A stretch of 48,280 bases of DNA, from positions 1 to 48,280 of the forward strand of contig JASHSS010000440.1 of the NCBI GenBank assembly GCA_030038565.1, in the 5' to 3' direction. The DNA is from Bryobacteraceae bacterium. Lineage in GTDB: Bacteria > Acidobacteriota > Terriglobia > Bryobacterales > Bryobacteraceae. Made by a program: the position numbers and the translations under genes. Below the pieces are notes generated by a model. That model ran no database searches. It saw nothing but the letters and a program-made list of their open reading frames with translations, and was not told the origin of the DNA. Positions 10,007-18,933 of the stretch are shown in pieces (position 1 is the first letter of the stretch; the number at the start of each line of letters is the position of its first letter).

Positions 10007-11104
10007 ATGTGGAAAACTACAACATCTATAGCTGCGGCGGCGCTGACGGGATCGATGCTCGTGGCCTTCGCGCAGACCCCGCCCCCTCAGGCGGCGCCGG
10101 CTTCGGGGCAACCGCCCGCACCGGCGGCAGGACGCGGAAGAGGCGGATTCCAGCCTCCCCTGCCGCCCGGTCCCAACCCCAACTCGCAGTACCGCCTGGG
10201 GCCGGACTCAATGGCGCAGGAGGGCGTGCCGAAGGGCGAGATCCGCGGGCCGTACACGCTGCCGAGCCAGGTATATCCGGGCACCCAGCACACCTATTGG
10301 GTGTATGTGCCGGCGCAGTACGACCCGGCGACGCCCGCCAGCCTGATGGTGTTCCAGGACGGGCAGGCGTTCAAGGACGAGAACGGCGATCTGCGGGCCC
10401 AGAACGTGATGGACAACCTGATCTACCGGCGGGAGATTCCGGTGATGATCGGGGTGTTCATCAATCCGGGACGGCGGCCGGATCAGCCGGAGCCCAGTCC
10501 GCAAACCGGCTGGGGCGATGGAACCACCAACCGCGGCATCGAGTACAACACACCGGACGACCGGTACGCGCGGGTGATCACTGAAGAACTGATGCCGGAG
10601 CTTTACAGGCAGTACAACATCTCGAAGGATCCGGAGCAGCACGGCATCGGCGGATCGAGTTCCGGGGCGATTGCGGCGTTCGCGGTGGCCTGGGAACGGC
10701 CCAACGATTTCCGGAAGGTGCTGAGCAGCGTGGGCAGCTTCGTGAATCTACAGGGCGGCGATGTGTATCCGGAGCGGGTGCTGGCCAGCGAGAAGAAGCC
10801 CATCCGCGTGTTCCTGTGCGACGGGCGCAACGACAACCGGGGGATCGGGCGCAACGGGTACGACCCGAGGCGCGATTGGTTCTACCAGAATGTCCGGCTG
10901 ATGAAAGCTCTTACGGCCAAGGGTTACGACGTGAATTATTCCTGGGGCATAAATCTGCACGGGCAAAAATTCAGCGGGATGATCCTGCCGGACATGATGC
11001 GCTGGCTGTGGCGCGATGGCCCGGTTTCGACCGATCCCAACGACATGGTGGAGCGAGGTTTTCGGCAGGCCGCGGGGAAGAAGGCCGAGACGCCGCAGAA
11101 ATAG
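10007..11104 (+). CDS. Secreted esterase, enterochelin esterase-like alpha/beta hydrolase
   Basis: This is a 365-residue exported serine hydrolase of the putative esterase / Fes-like (esterase D) family. A signal peptide with a hydrophobic core and an AFAQ cleavage region spans roughly residues 1-22. A Pro/Gly/Ala-rich linker runs to about residue 60. The hydrolase fold includes YVPAQYDP, an aspartate-rich VFQDGQ, and the nucleophile elbow GGSSSG at 215-220 with Ser218 as the likely nucleophile. The acid is probably in FLCDGRND and the histidine in [10 protein letters not shown]. No clear ribosome site precedes the ATG. The next gene follows within 62 bases on the same strand, suggesting co-expression with a glycoside hydrolase and perhaps joint deacylation and degradation of plant polysaccharide. 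The substrate is unknown. Confidence 0.82.
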   Translation: MWKTTTSIAAAALTGSMLVAFAQTPPPQAAPASGQPPAPAAGRGRGGFQPPLPPGPNPNSQYRLGPDSMAQEGVPKGEIRGPYTLPSQVYPGTQHTYWVYVPAQYDPATPASLMVFQDGQAFKDENGDLRAQNVMDNLIYRREIPVMIGVFINPGRRPDQPEPSPQTGWGDGTTNRGIEYNTPDDRYARVITEELMPELYRQYNISKDPEQHGIGGSSSGAIAAFAVAWERPNDFRKVLSSVGSFVNLQGGDVYPERVLASEKKPIRVFLCDGRNDNRGIGRNGYDPRRDWFYQNVRLMKALTAKGYDVNYSWGINLHGQKFSGMILPDMMRWLWRDGPVSTDPNDMVERGFRQAAGKKAETPQK

Positions 11105-11165
11105 GCAAGGGCGGGCGCGCGGAGACCCAGGCGCCCCGGCCAATTCGCCCGGAGCGAGGGGAACG

Positions 11166-13860
11166 ATGCATAAGTGGATTCCGGCGGCGTGCCTGTTGGG
11201 GCCGCTGGCGCTGATCGCGCAACGGTCCGCCGAACGGCCCTGGCAGGAGATTACCGATCCGTCGCTGAGCGAAGTGGCTTCCCACTTTCGAACGCCGCCG
11301 CGGGAATACGGCGCGATTCATTGGGCGATCTGGGGCGGCGAACTGACGCGCGAGAGGATCGTGCGCGAGTTCGACTCGCTGGTGCGATCGGGCGTCTACG
11401 TGGTGAACTTCGGCCCCGCTCGCGGCATGCGGCCGGAGTATCTCTCACCCGAGCACCTGGCGTTGACCAAATTCGCCGTGGAGGAAGCGGCGCGGCGCGG
11501 CATGAAGGTCTGGCTGGCCGATGAAGGCAGCTATCCCAGCGGCTTCGCGGGCGGGCGGATCTCGGAGGAGTATCCGCAGTTGTGCATGCAGGGCATCGTG
11601 GCGGATATCCGCATCAGCGTCGCTCCGGGGCAGACCATCTCGATGGCCGCGCCGGAAGATACACTGGCGGCGATGATCGTGAGTCCCGCCGCAGGGAGCG
11701 GCGGGCGCGGCGCGGCGAATGCCGGGGGCGCCACGAGCGAGGCGCTGGCGCTCCAGGACGGGAGGATCCGCTGGACGGCGCCGCCGGAAGGCCGCCACGA
11801 AATCGTTTTGATCCGCTACGTATTTCGCAGCTCGCCGACCCGCTATATTAACCGGGCCGACGGGACTTACTCGAAGGATAGTCTCTATTCGCTGATCGAC
11901 TATCTCAACCCGGACGCCACCAGGGCCTTTCTGAAGACCACTCACGAAGTCTATAAGGGGCTTTTTGGCGATGAATTCGGAAAGACCGTGCTGGGTTTTT
12001 TCGGCGACGAGCCGGATTACACCGGGTTTATGCCGTGGACGCCCACGCTGCTAGAGCAGTTCCGCGAGGCCAAGGGATACGACTTGCAGCCGTATCTCGC
12101 GGACCTCTTCGCGCCTAAGATGACGCCTGCAGCGTGGCGCGTGAAGGCCGATTATTGGGACGTCTGGAGCGGGATTTTCAGCCGGAGCTTCTTCGGGGTC
12201 CAGGCGGAATGGAGCGCCCGAAACAACCTGGAATACCTGGTCCACCTGAACCACGAGGAGTTAATGCTGAACCTCTCGCGCGGCGAGGATTTGATCCGCA
12301 ATGAAGGCGACTTCTTCCGGGACATGCGCTATGTGGAGGTGCCGGGCGTGGATAACCTGAGCCAGTTACGCCCTGAGTTGGTGAATCGCGAAGAAGCTTC
12401 GGGTTATTCGGTGAATAATAACTTCCCCAAGCTGGCGTCTTCCGCGGCGCACCTGTTTGGAAGACCAAAGGCGTGGGCGGAGGAGGGTGGCGGGGTAGGA
12501 GTGGAGGGTAAGTTCCAGTTGGATTATCAGCTCGTGGAAGGTCTGACCGCGCTGCAATTGCAGGGCGCGGTAGGCCGCGGGCCGGGCGGGGCCGGGGGAA
12601 CGGGGCCGCCCGAGCCGTTTCCGGAGTTTCCGCTGCTGGCCGCCTATACCAACCGGGCCGGTTACCTGATGTCGAATCGGCCGCCCGGCGGCGCAGGTGG
12701 CGCTGTATCATCCGGCCGCCAGCATGTGGCTGGGCGACGAAGATGCGGACCGCGACACGACGAAGTTATCCCAGCAGTTATTGGAACACCAAATCGATTT
12801 CGATTACCTGGATGAGCAATCGCTAAGTTCCGTGGCGAGCCTGGAGACAGGCGGTTTGCGTAACTTGAGCGGACAGGTGTACCGGGCGGTGATCGTTCCC
12901 TCTTCCATGGTGATGTCGCGGGCGTCGCTGGAGCGTTTGCGCGCGCTCGCGGCTTCCGGGGGCAAGGTGGTATTCGAGGGGCAGACGCCCGGCATGGTTT
13001 TGGAAAAGACCTTTCTTCATCCAGGCGGCGCGCCCGACCTGAGTTTCGCGGCGCACGAGCCTTCGGGTGATCTTACGGCGGCGGTGATCGCCGGCTTGCC
13101 GAAGCCCGATTTCGCACTGGATCGGCCCTGCGCGCCGATCCGATATACGCACCGGCGCTGGCGCGACGCGGACCTGTATTTCATTTTCAACGAGAGCGAC
13201 GAGGAGCAGAGGCGCGTGGCGTGGGTGGCCGGCCACGGGCGGGCGCAGGTGTGGGACCTGGCCACCGGCCTGATTCACCCGGCGCCAGAAGCTTCGGCGC
13301 AATCCGACGGCGTGGAGTTGCCGCTGGTGCTGGCGCCCTACGAGGCGCGCGTGGTGGTGATCGGACCGATGCCACCGGCGGCGGAGGTGGCCGACCCGGC
13401 GCCGTCTCTGAGCAGGCCGGAACCGGTGCTGGACCTGGGAGGCGACTGGTCGTTGGAGGTGGATGGCAAGAGCTTCACTTCGCCGCTTGAGCCGTGGCAG
13501 GAATTAGGATTAGGTAATATCTCAGGGCCCGCGGTATATCGCAGGGAATTCAACCTGGAGACCGGTGCCGCGCGCGGGCGCCTGTGGCTGGAGTGCGGCC
13601 ACGTGCGCGATTACGCCCGCCTCCGGCTGAATGGAAAGGACCTGGAAGCCGAAGCGTGGCAGCCGTACCGCTGGGAGGTTAGCGGCGAGGTGAAAAGCGG
13701 CTCGAATCTGCTGGAAATGGAAGTTCGGCCGGCACCCACGGGGCGTGGTCCGGCGCCCGTTCCCGCCAACCCCGGGACACCTCCGGCTCCGGGGCGGGGA
13801 GCGGCTGCTCCGCAGGTTTCGGGATTGTTGGGTCCGGTGCGATTGGTGAGCTACCGATAG
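11166..13860 (+). pseudogene. GH106-like (alpha-L-rhamnosidase-type) glycoside hydrolase, split by a +1 frameshift
   Basis: This is an exported glycoside hydrolase that would be 897 residues if intact. ATG at 11166 follows AGCGAGGGG. A signal peptide precedes the GH106-type barrel segments: a long helix-rich start with WGGELTRERIVREFDSL, EEAARRGMKVWLADEGSYPSG, and FFGDEPDYTGFMPWTPTLL with candidate acidic catalytic residues. The reading frame then changes. The upstream ORF stops at 12815, and its last 48 codons are nonsense. The downstream ORF (to 13860) continues the family with GRPAAQVALYHPAASMWLGDE, an N-acetyl/Ala-rich domain and a C-terminal galactose-binding-like beta-sandwich. Removing one A from the 'gaat' at about 12674-12677 joins the frames as MSIGRPAAQVALYHP. 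It is therefore either a recent pseudogene or a sequencing error. The GH106 assignment is by resemblance. Confidence 0.8.
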
Positions 13861-13863
13861 CGG

Positions 13864-13881
13864 CGTTCGGTTGGGCGAACG
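13864..13881 (+). terminator. Small hairpin after the glycoside hydrolase
   Basis: CGTTCG-GTTGGG-CGAACG forms a 6-bp stem starting 4 bases past the stop codon. There is no T-run, so it is at best a weak terminator or an mRNA 3'-end stabiliser. Confidence 0.2.
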
Positions 13882-14079
13882 GACTGGTTCTCATCAGCCG
13901 GTTTGCCGGTTTGCGCATCGGTATCGATTCGCCGCGCCGCTCATGTATACTGGATACTGCCCTCCAGGAGGCAACCCGTCCGCGGGAAGGGACGATCCCG
14001 CCTGGGCCGTTCGTTTCCAGATAAGAATCACTCACTTCTGCCCGGCTTGGCGGACAACGGGCGACATAAAGGAGGAGTG

Positions 14080-15630
14080 ATGTCTCTCGAATTACCCGCA
14101 AAGCCGAACCTCGAACATCTCAAAAAGCAGGCCAAGGAGTTGCTGAGCCAGTTCCAACAGGGCGACGCCGCGGCCATCCAGCGGTTCGGTTCCCTGGCTT
14201 CGTCCCCGGCGCCGGAAAAGGCCAAACTGGCAGACGCCCAACACCTGATTGCCCGCGAATACGGCTTCGCCAGTTGGCCCAGGCTGAAGCAGCAAGTGGA
14301 ATCCCTGACGCGCACGCCGGAACCTGCCGAGATGCTCACCGCGGCCATTCGCGTTAGCGACGCAGGCAAAACCGCCCGTCTGCTGCACGACCACCCCGAA
14401 TTGAAGGCCCGGCTCGACGAACCGCTAGCCCAGTACGGCGCCGGCATGACTGCCTTGCTGGCGGCCGTGCAGCGAAGCGACCGGGCAACCATCGATGTGC
14501 TGGTCAATGCCGGCGCGGATATCAACGCCCGAAGCCGATGGTGGGCCGGCGGCGTCGGCGTTCTGGACGAGTGCTCGCCCGAAGTGGCGGGGTTCCTGAT
14601 CGAGCGCGGGGCGGTGGTGGATGCCCACGCCGCGGCACGGCTGGGGATGCTCGAAAGGCTGGGGGAACTGGTGGCGGCCGATCCCACCGCGATCGCCACG
14701 CGCGGCGCCAACGGGCAGACCCCGCTGCACTTCGCCTCCACCGTGGAAATCGCCGGGTACCTCGTGGAACACGGCGCCGCGCTCGATTCCCGCGACCTGC
14801 TGCACGAATCCACGCCCGCCCAGCACATGCTGCGCGTGGTGCAAGCGCGGCACTATCCCCGCGACCGTCAGGCCATCGCGCGGCTTCTGGTGGCCCGCGG
14901 TTGCCGGAGCGACATCCTGATGGCGACAGCCTTGGGCGATTTGGCCCTGGTGCGCCGCCACCTGGACGCCGATCCAAGCTCTATCCGCACTTGCGTCTCC
15001 GACGAGAATTTTCCCAAGCAGGATTCCCGCAGCGAAGGGACCATTTACATCCAGATCTTCGGTCCTCGGAAGACCCCGCACCTGGCAGCCCGCGACTTCG
15101 GCCACGAGGAGATTTTCCACCTCCTCATGGAGCGCAGCCCGGAGGACGTGAAACTGGCGCAGGCCTGCGAACTGGGCGATGCGGAGACCTTCCGCGCCTT
15201 GCTCGCGAAGTATCCGAACCTGACCGAGACGCTATCCGCCACCGACCGCCGCCGGCTGCCGGATGCCGCTCAAAGCAACAACACCGCCGCTGTCCGGCTG
15301 ATGCTGGCGGCCGGCTGGCCGGTGGATGAAACCGGCGAATACGATCTGTCGGCACTCGGATGGAGCGCCTGGCACGGCAACGCGGAGATGGTCCGCGAGA
15401 TTCTGCGCTATCATCCCCAACTGGAACTGCGCGACTGCCACGAACAGACTGCCCTGGGGTGCGCGCTGCACGGCTCGGAAAACAGTTGGCACCGCGACAC
15501 CGGGGACTATGCCGCCACCGTGGAAGCGCTGCTGGATGCGGGCGCCCAAGCGCCGGAAGTCACCGAGGATCTGGAAGCCAGCGAGGCCGTCCGCGCGGTT
15601 CTACGGCGGCGGGAGGAGGATTCCCAATGA
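14080..15630 (+). CDS. Ankyrin-repeat protein
   Basis: This 516-residue protein has no signal peptide. The first 90 residues (PNLEHLKKQAKELLSQF..., GFASWPRLKQQVE) form a small helical domain that often precedes ankyrin repeats in environmental bacteria. Repeats follow, for example GAGMTALLAAVQRSDRATIDVLVNAGADINAR, NGQTPLHFASTVEIAGYLVEHGAALDSRD and EYDLSALGWSAWHGNAEMVREIL. Others are degenerate. The start ATG at 14080 is chosen because AAAGGAGGAG lies directly upstream. The longer ORF starting at 13903 has none. The last codons overlap a tiny downstream ORF. Ankyrin proteins bind other proteins, but no partner is evident from the neighbours. Confidence 0.88.
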   Translation: MSLELPAKPNLEHLKKQAKELLSQFQQGDAAAIQRFGSLASSPAPEKAKLADAQHLIAREYGFASWPRLKQQVESLTRTPEPAEMLTAAIRVSDAGKTARLLHDHPELKARLDEPLAQYGAGMTALLAAVQRSDRATIDVLVNAGADINARSRWWAGGVGVLDECSPEVAGFLIERGAVVDAHAAARLGMLERLGELVAADPTAIATRGANGQTPLHFASTVEIAGYLVEHGAALDSRDLLHESTPAQHMLRVVQARHYPRDRQAIARLLVARGCRSDILMATALGDLALVRRHLDADPSSIRTCVSDENFPKQDSRSEGTIYIQIFGPRKTPHLAARDFGHEEIFHLLMERSPEDVKLAQACELGDAETFRALLAKYPNLTETLSATDRRRLPDAAQSNNTAAVRLMLAAGWPVDETGEYDLSALGWSAWHGNAEMVREILRYHPQLELRDCHEQTALGCALHGSENSWHRDTGDYAATVEALLDAGAQAPEVTEDLEASEAVRAVLRRREEDSQ

Positions 15631-15731
15631 CCAGCGGATACAGGAGGGTGCTCGAAGCAGTGCTGTGGTTCGTGCTGGGCCACCTGAGCTGCGCCGTCAT
15701 GCACCACCTGCACGGCTTCACCTGGAAATAG
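15627..15731 (+). CDS. Candidate 34-aa membrane peptide coupled to the ankyrin gene
   Basis: The ATG overlaps the stop codon of the ankyrin gene as ATGA and is preceded by GGAGGAGGA, a strong ribosome site inside the upstream gene. The peptide has a short basic start (SGYRR) and one hydrophobic stretch (VLEAVLWFVLGHLSCAVM) that could span a membrane. The end is rich in His and Trp. It is too short for homology to be judged by eye, and the Shine-Dalgarno could be a coincidence of the Arg/Glu-rich C-terminus of the ankyrin protein. Confidence 0.45.
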   Translation: MTSGYRRVLEAVLWFVLGHLSCAVMHHLHGFTWK

Positions 15732-15745
15732 GCTCGGCCCCGTGG

Positions 15746-16126
15746 CTACTTGACGCGCGTCAGAACCACTTTCCCCGAGATTTTGCCCACATCGACGGCG
15801 CCTTCCATGGCGCCTTCGATGCGGTCATCGCTGGCCAACACCAGGGTAAACTTGATGGCGCTGGTGGCTTCCGGCGGCTGGACTTCGAACACCAGGTTCT
15901 TGCCGTCGAGCTTGCCAGCGCGGATGGCCTGCGCTTCGGCATCCTGCTCGCGCCCGATCGTCCCGGTAACCTCGCTGTCCTTCTGGGTAAATTGCGCTTT
16001 CACCGGCGTGGCGATCTTCTCCCCGCTACCCGGGTCGGTAATCTCCACACTCCCGGTCCATTGGCCGCTGATGTCCGCGCCATACAGCGCCAGCGCCACC
16101 AGCGGCAGCAGCCACATTCGTTTCAT
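15746..16126 (-). CDS. Small exported protein of unknown function
   Basis: This 126-residue protein starts at ATG 16126, chosen because a typical signal peptide (MKRMWLLPLVALALYGA) begins there and AAAGGTG lies just upstream. The longer ORF start at 16198 would bury the signal. The mature part opens with DISGQWTGSVEI and is rich in beta-strand patterns with a Gly-x-Trp-x-Gly turn, as in small lipocalin-like or transthyretin-like periplasmic proteins. It ends in a repeated valine-rich strand (GKISGKVVLTRV). I do not recognise a specific family. It faces the ankyrin gene tail to tail with 14 bases between them and may share a transcript with the oxidase upstream. Confidence 0.65.
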   Translation of the reverse strand: MKRMWLLPLVALALYGADISGQWTGSVEITDPGSGEKIATPVKAQFTQKDSEVTGTIGREQDAEAQAIRAGKLDGKNLVFEVQPPEATSAIKFTLVLASDDRIEGAMEGAVDVGKISGKVVLTRVK

Positions 16127-16207
16127 AGGGAGCACCTTTCCACCCATTGTATGCCGGGAGGCCGGCAGGCGATTGAGCGTCGCACCGTCCGGAGCCAAAA
16201 GGGGCCC

Positions 16208-17641
16208 TCAGTAGACCGTCGATGCGGGTTCCAACGGGCGCTGCCGGATTTCCAGACATCCGCGTCCGGTGGGCAGCACCTTGCCCGGGTTCAGCCGGTT
16301 GGCGGGATCGAAGAGCAGCTTGAAGCGGCGCATGGTATCGAGCGTCGGTTCGGAAAACTGGCGCGCCATCAACTCGTTCTTCTCCATCCCCACGCCGTGC
16401 TCGCCGGTAATAGAGCCGCCCGCGTCGATGCAGTACCGCAGGATTTCTTCGCCGGCGGCCTGGGCCTTTTCCAGGTCGCCTGGTTTGCGGGCATCGAACA
16501 GAATGATGGGGTGCATGTTGCCGTCCCCGGCGTGGAAAATGTTGCTGATGGTCAACCCGCAGCGCGCGGCCACTTCGCCGATAAAGTGCAGGGTCGGGGC
16601 GATCTTAGTGCGCGGCACGACCCCGTCCTGCACATAGTAGGTGGGGCTGACGCGGCCCACGGCGCCAAAGGCGTTCTTGCGGCCCTTCCACAACAAGTCG
16701 CGCTCCTCCGCCGAGCGCGCCAGGCGGAATTCCCGCGCACCCGCCGCCAGACACGCCTCGCGGATGAGCGCCGACTGCTCCTCGACGATTTCCTTCAATC
16801 CCTCCAACTCGATCAGCAGCACGGCCGCGGCGTCCATCGGATAGCCTGCATGGGTGGCCTCTTCCACCATCCGCAGCATCACCCCGTCGAGCATCTCCAC
16901 CGCCACCGGGGTGATGCCGCGGGCGGTGATTTCGGCCACCGTGCGCCCGGCATCCTCGTTGGACCCGTACACGGCCAGCGCCGTTTCGACCCGTTCCGGG
17001 CGGCGCATCAGCCGCACGGTGACGCGGGTCACCAGGGCCATGGTGCCCTCCGAGCCGGTGAGCAGCCCGGTGAGGTCGTAACCCGGCAGGTCCATTTCCT
17101 TGCCGCCGGTTTCGATCACCGAGCCATCCGCCAGCACCAGTTGCAGGCCGAGGACGTGGTTGGTGGTGACGCCATAGGCCAAGGTATGCGGCCCCCCGGC
17201 ATTTTCCGCCACGTTGCCGCCGAGGGTGCAGGCGCGCTGGCTGGAGGGATCGGGCGCGTAGAAGTAGCCGGCCTGTTGCACAGCCAGCGTGATGTCGAGG
17301 TTTACCACACCCGGCTCGACGACCGCACGCTGGTTTTCCAGGTCGATCTCCAGGATGCGGTTCATGCGCGCGAAGCCCACGACGATGCCGCCCTCGCGCG
17401 GGATGGCCCCGCCGGAAAGACCCGTGCCGGCCCCCCGGCCCACCACCGGAACCTGGAATTCAGCCGCCAACTTCACCAGCGCGGAAACTTCCGCCGTGGA
17501 GCGCGGGAACACCACCAGGTCGGGACGGTGCTTATCGACACTGCCGTCATACTCGTAGAGGCTGAGGTCCTCCGCCCGGTCGAGATAGCCGCGCGGCCCC
17601 ACCACACCGTCAACGCGTTTCAGGAGCCCTGGGGGCAGCAT
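16208..17641 (-). CDS. glcD: FAD-linked oxidase, glycolate oxidase subunit GlcD-like
   Basis: This is a 2-hydroxyacid dehydrogenase of the GlcD / D-lactate dehydrogenase type, 477 residues, oxidising glycolate or D-lactate with FAD. The FAD-binding loop is GRGAGTGLSGG (68-78). It is followed by EPGVVNLDI and the second cofactor segment SQRACTLGGNVAENAGGPHTLAYG. The C-terminal domain has the conserved HAGDGNMHP and TGEHGVGMEK motifs of the catalytic site. GlcE and GlcF, the usual partner subunits, are not adjacent, so it may act as a single-subunit dehydrogenase or have partners elsewhere. Its neighbour upstream in the same direction is galU, 76 bases away, with no obvious metabolic link. The substrate cannot be decided from the sequence. 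Confidence 0.88.
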   Translation of the reverse strand: MLPPGLLKRVDGVVGPRGYLDRAEDLSLYEYDGSVDKHRPDLVVFPRSTAEVSALVKLAAEFQVPVVGRGAGTGLSGGAIPREGGIVVGFARMNRILEIDLENQRAVVEPGVVNLDITLAVQQAGYFYAPDPSSQRACTLGGNVAENAGGPHTLAYGVTTNHVLGLQLVLADGSVIETGGKEMDLPGYDLTGLLTGSEGTMALVTRVTVRLMRRPERVETALAVYGSNEDAGRTVAEITARGITPVAVEMLDGVMLRMVEEATHAGYPMDAAAVLLIELEGLKEIVEEQSALIREACLAAGAREFRLARSAEERDLLWKGRKNAFGAVGRVSPTYYVQDGVVPRTKIAPTLHFIGEVAARCGLTISNIFHAGDGNMHPIILFDARKPGDLEKAQAAGEEILRYCIDAGGSITGEHGVGMEKNELMARQFSEPTLDTMRRFKLLFDPANRLNPGKVLPTGRGCLEIRQRPLEPASTVY

Positions 17642-17717
17642 GGTTTCATAGTGGCACAGCGCACCGGCGGTGTACAGGCGCGCCGGGCCGGCTTGCCGGC
17701 TGCCCGCGGCGGTCCCC

Positions 17718-18602
17718 TCACAGCTTCAGGCCCTTGAGGTACTCGAGGAACGGGCCGCCCAGATCGTGACGGCGCAGGGCATACTCGACCGTGGCTTTGA
17801 GAAAACCCAGTTTGTCGCCGGCATCGTAGCGGGTGCCCTCGAAGCGCACGGCGTAGATGGGACGGCTGCGGAGCATATGCTTCAGCGCGTCGGTGAGTTG
17901 AAGCTCGCCGCCCGATCCCGGGTCAATCGATTGGAGCGAATCGAAGATTTCGGGCGTCAGCACGTAGCGGCCGATGATCGCCAGGTTTGAAGGCGCGTCG
18001 GCCAGCTTGGGTTTCTCCACCAGGTCGCGAATGCGGTAGACCACGTCGCTCGCGCCGTTGTGCTTGACCGGTTCGGCATCGATGGCGCCGTACGACGAGA
18101 TTTTCTCGCGCGGCACTTCCATCACCGCCAGAACCGGCGCGCAGAAAAAGTCATAGACGTCCAGCAGTTGGCGCAGGCAGGGGGTCTCGGCCTCGATCAG
18201 ATCGTCGGCTAGCACCACCGCAAACGGCTCTCCGCCCACCAGTTCGCGGGACCGGAGCACGGCGTGGCCCAATCCCAGGGCCTCTTTCTGACGGATGTAG
18301 GAAACATCGATCATGTCCGAGATGCCGCGAACGATTTTGAGCAGATCCTTCTTGGAGCGCGATTCCAGCAGGTATTCGAGCTCGAAGCTGACGTCGAAAT
18401 GGTCCTCGATGGCGCTCTTGCCGCGGCCAGTCACGATGATGATGTTATGGATCCCGGATTGCAGGGCTTCCTCCACGCCGTATTGAATGATCGGCTTATC
18501 GACGATCGGCAGCATCTCTTTAGGCTGCGCTTTGGTGGCAGGCAGAAATCGGGTGCCCAGCCCCGCGGCGGGGAATACGGCTTTACGCACTTTGGCCGGC
18601 AT
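17718..18602 (-). CDS. galU: UTP--glucose-1-phosphate uridylyltransferase
   Basis: This cytoplasmic enzyme makes UDP-glucose from UTP and glucose-1-phosphate for cell envelope polysaccharides, and would be 294 residues, normal for GalU. The nucleotidyl-transferase signature GLGTRFLPATKAQPKEMLP with VDKPIIQYGVEEA is intact near the N-terminus. ALGLGHAVLRSRELVGGEPFAVVLADDL and the C-terminal FEGTRYDAGDKLGFLKA also match the family. I chose the ATG at 18602 because the family starts at 'AKVRKAVFPAAG'. The ORF's longer start at 18638 is TTG and adds a proline-rich stretch that fits nothing. It is the first gene of a short leftward run, with a 330-bp gap upstream. Confidence 0.93.
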   Translation of the reverse strand: MPAKVRKAVFPAAGLGTRFLPATKAQPKEMLPIVDKPIIQYGVEEALQSGIHNIIIVTGRGKSAIEDHFDVSFELEYLLESRSKKDLLKIVRGISDMIDVSYIRQKEALGLGHAVLRSRELVGGEPFAVVLADDLIEAETPCLRQLLDVYDFFCAPVLAVMEVPREKISSYGAIDAEPVKHNGASDVVYRIRDLVEKPKLADAPSNLAIIGRYVLTPEIFDSLQSIDPGSGGELQLTDALKHMLRSRPIYAVRFEGTRYDAGDKLGFLKATVEYALRRHDLGGPFLEYLKGLKL

Positions 18603-18933
18603 CAAATCCAGTGTCGGGCCACCAGGCGGAATTGGCAAGCGGCTGGGTCCCTGAATGTGGATTTAGGCTGCCTATTACCCGCGCCGCTTAGGGCGCGGCG
18701 GTCACCGGCATTACACTCGCGCGTGTCGGAGCGGCCTCTCCCGGGATCCCGGCCGGCCGAGTACGATTTTGCCGGGCGCGCCCCACGCGGTAGACCCGAT
18801 GGACGGACCTGCCTCGCGCCACCCCTTAATGCTTGCCGCGCGGAACGGGGCCTTGACGGCCACTCGCAACGGCTGGCACCCGCGTATGGCCGTATCCCGC
18901 CGCCGCCCCCGGCTCTCGCCGGGCTTGCTGGTT
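18603..18933. other. Intergenic region between galU and flgL
   Basis: This is about 330 bases with no supportable gene. It holds a perfect 7-bp hairpin (CCGCGCC-GCTTAG-GGCGCGG, 18679-18698), a 12-bp palindrome (CCGGGATCCCGG, 18741-18752) and a 6-bp hairpin just after flgL. The galU promoter should lie here, but I see no convincing -35/-10 pair. Confidence 0.5.
18908..18923 (-). terminator. Hairpin downstream of flgL
   Basis: CCCGGC-TCTC-GCCGGG forms a 6-bp stem with a four-base loop, 10 bases beyond the flgL stop codon. It lacks a T-tract, so if it ends transcription it does so weakly or with Rho. Its position at the end of the flgM-flgL operon fits a 3'-end structure. Confidence 0.35.

Noticed and set aside
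9632-10111. Overlapping short ORFs in the efflux-esterase gap
   Set aside because: They overlap each other on both strands, lack ribosome sites and show no recognisable fold pattern.
13946-13951. TATACT as a promoter -10 for the ankyrin gene
   Set aside because: No acceptable -35 hexamer lies at 16-18 bp, and the site is 130 bases from the start.
16208-17641. A glcDEF operon
   Set aside because: GlcE and GlcF are absent. The downstream gene is a small exported protein and the upstream gene is galU.
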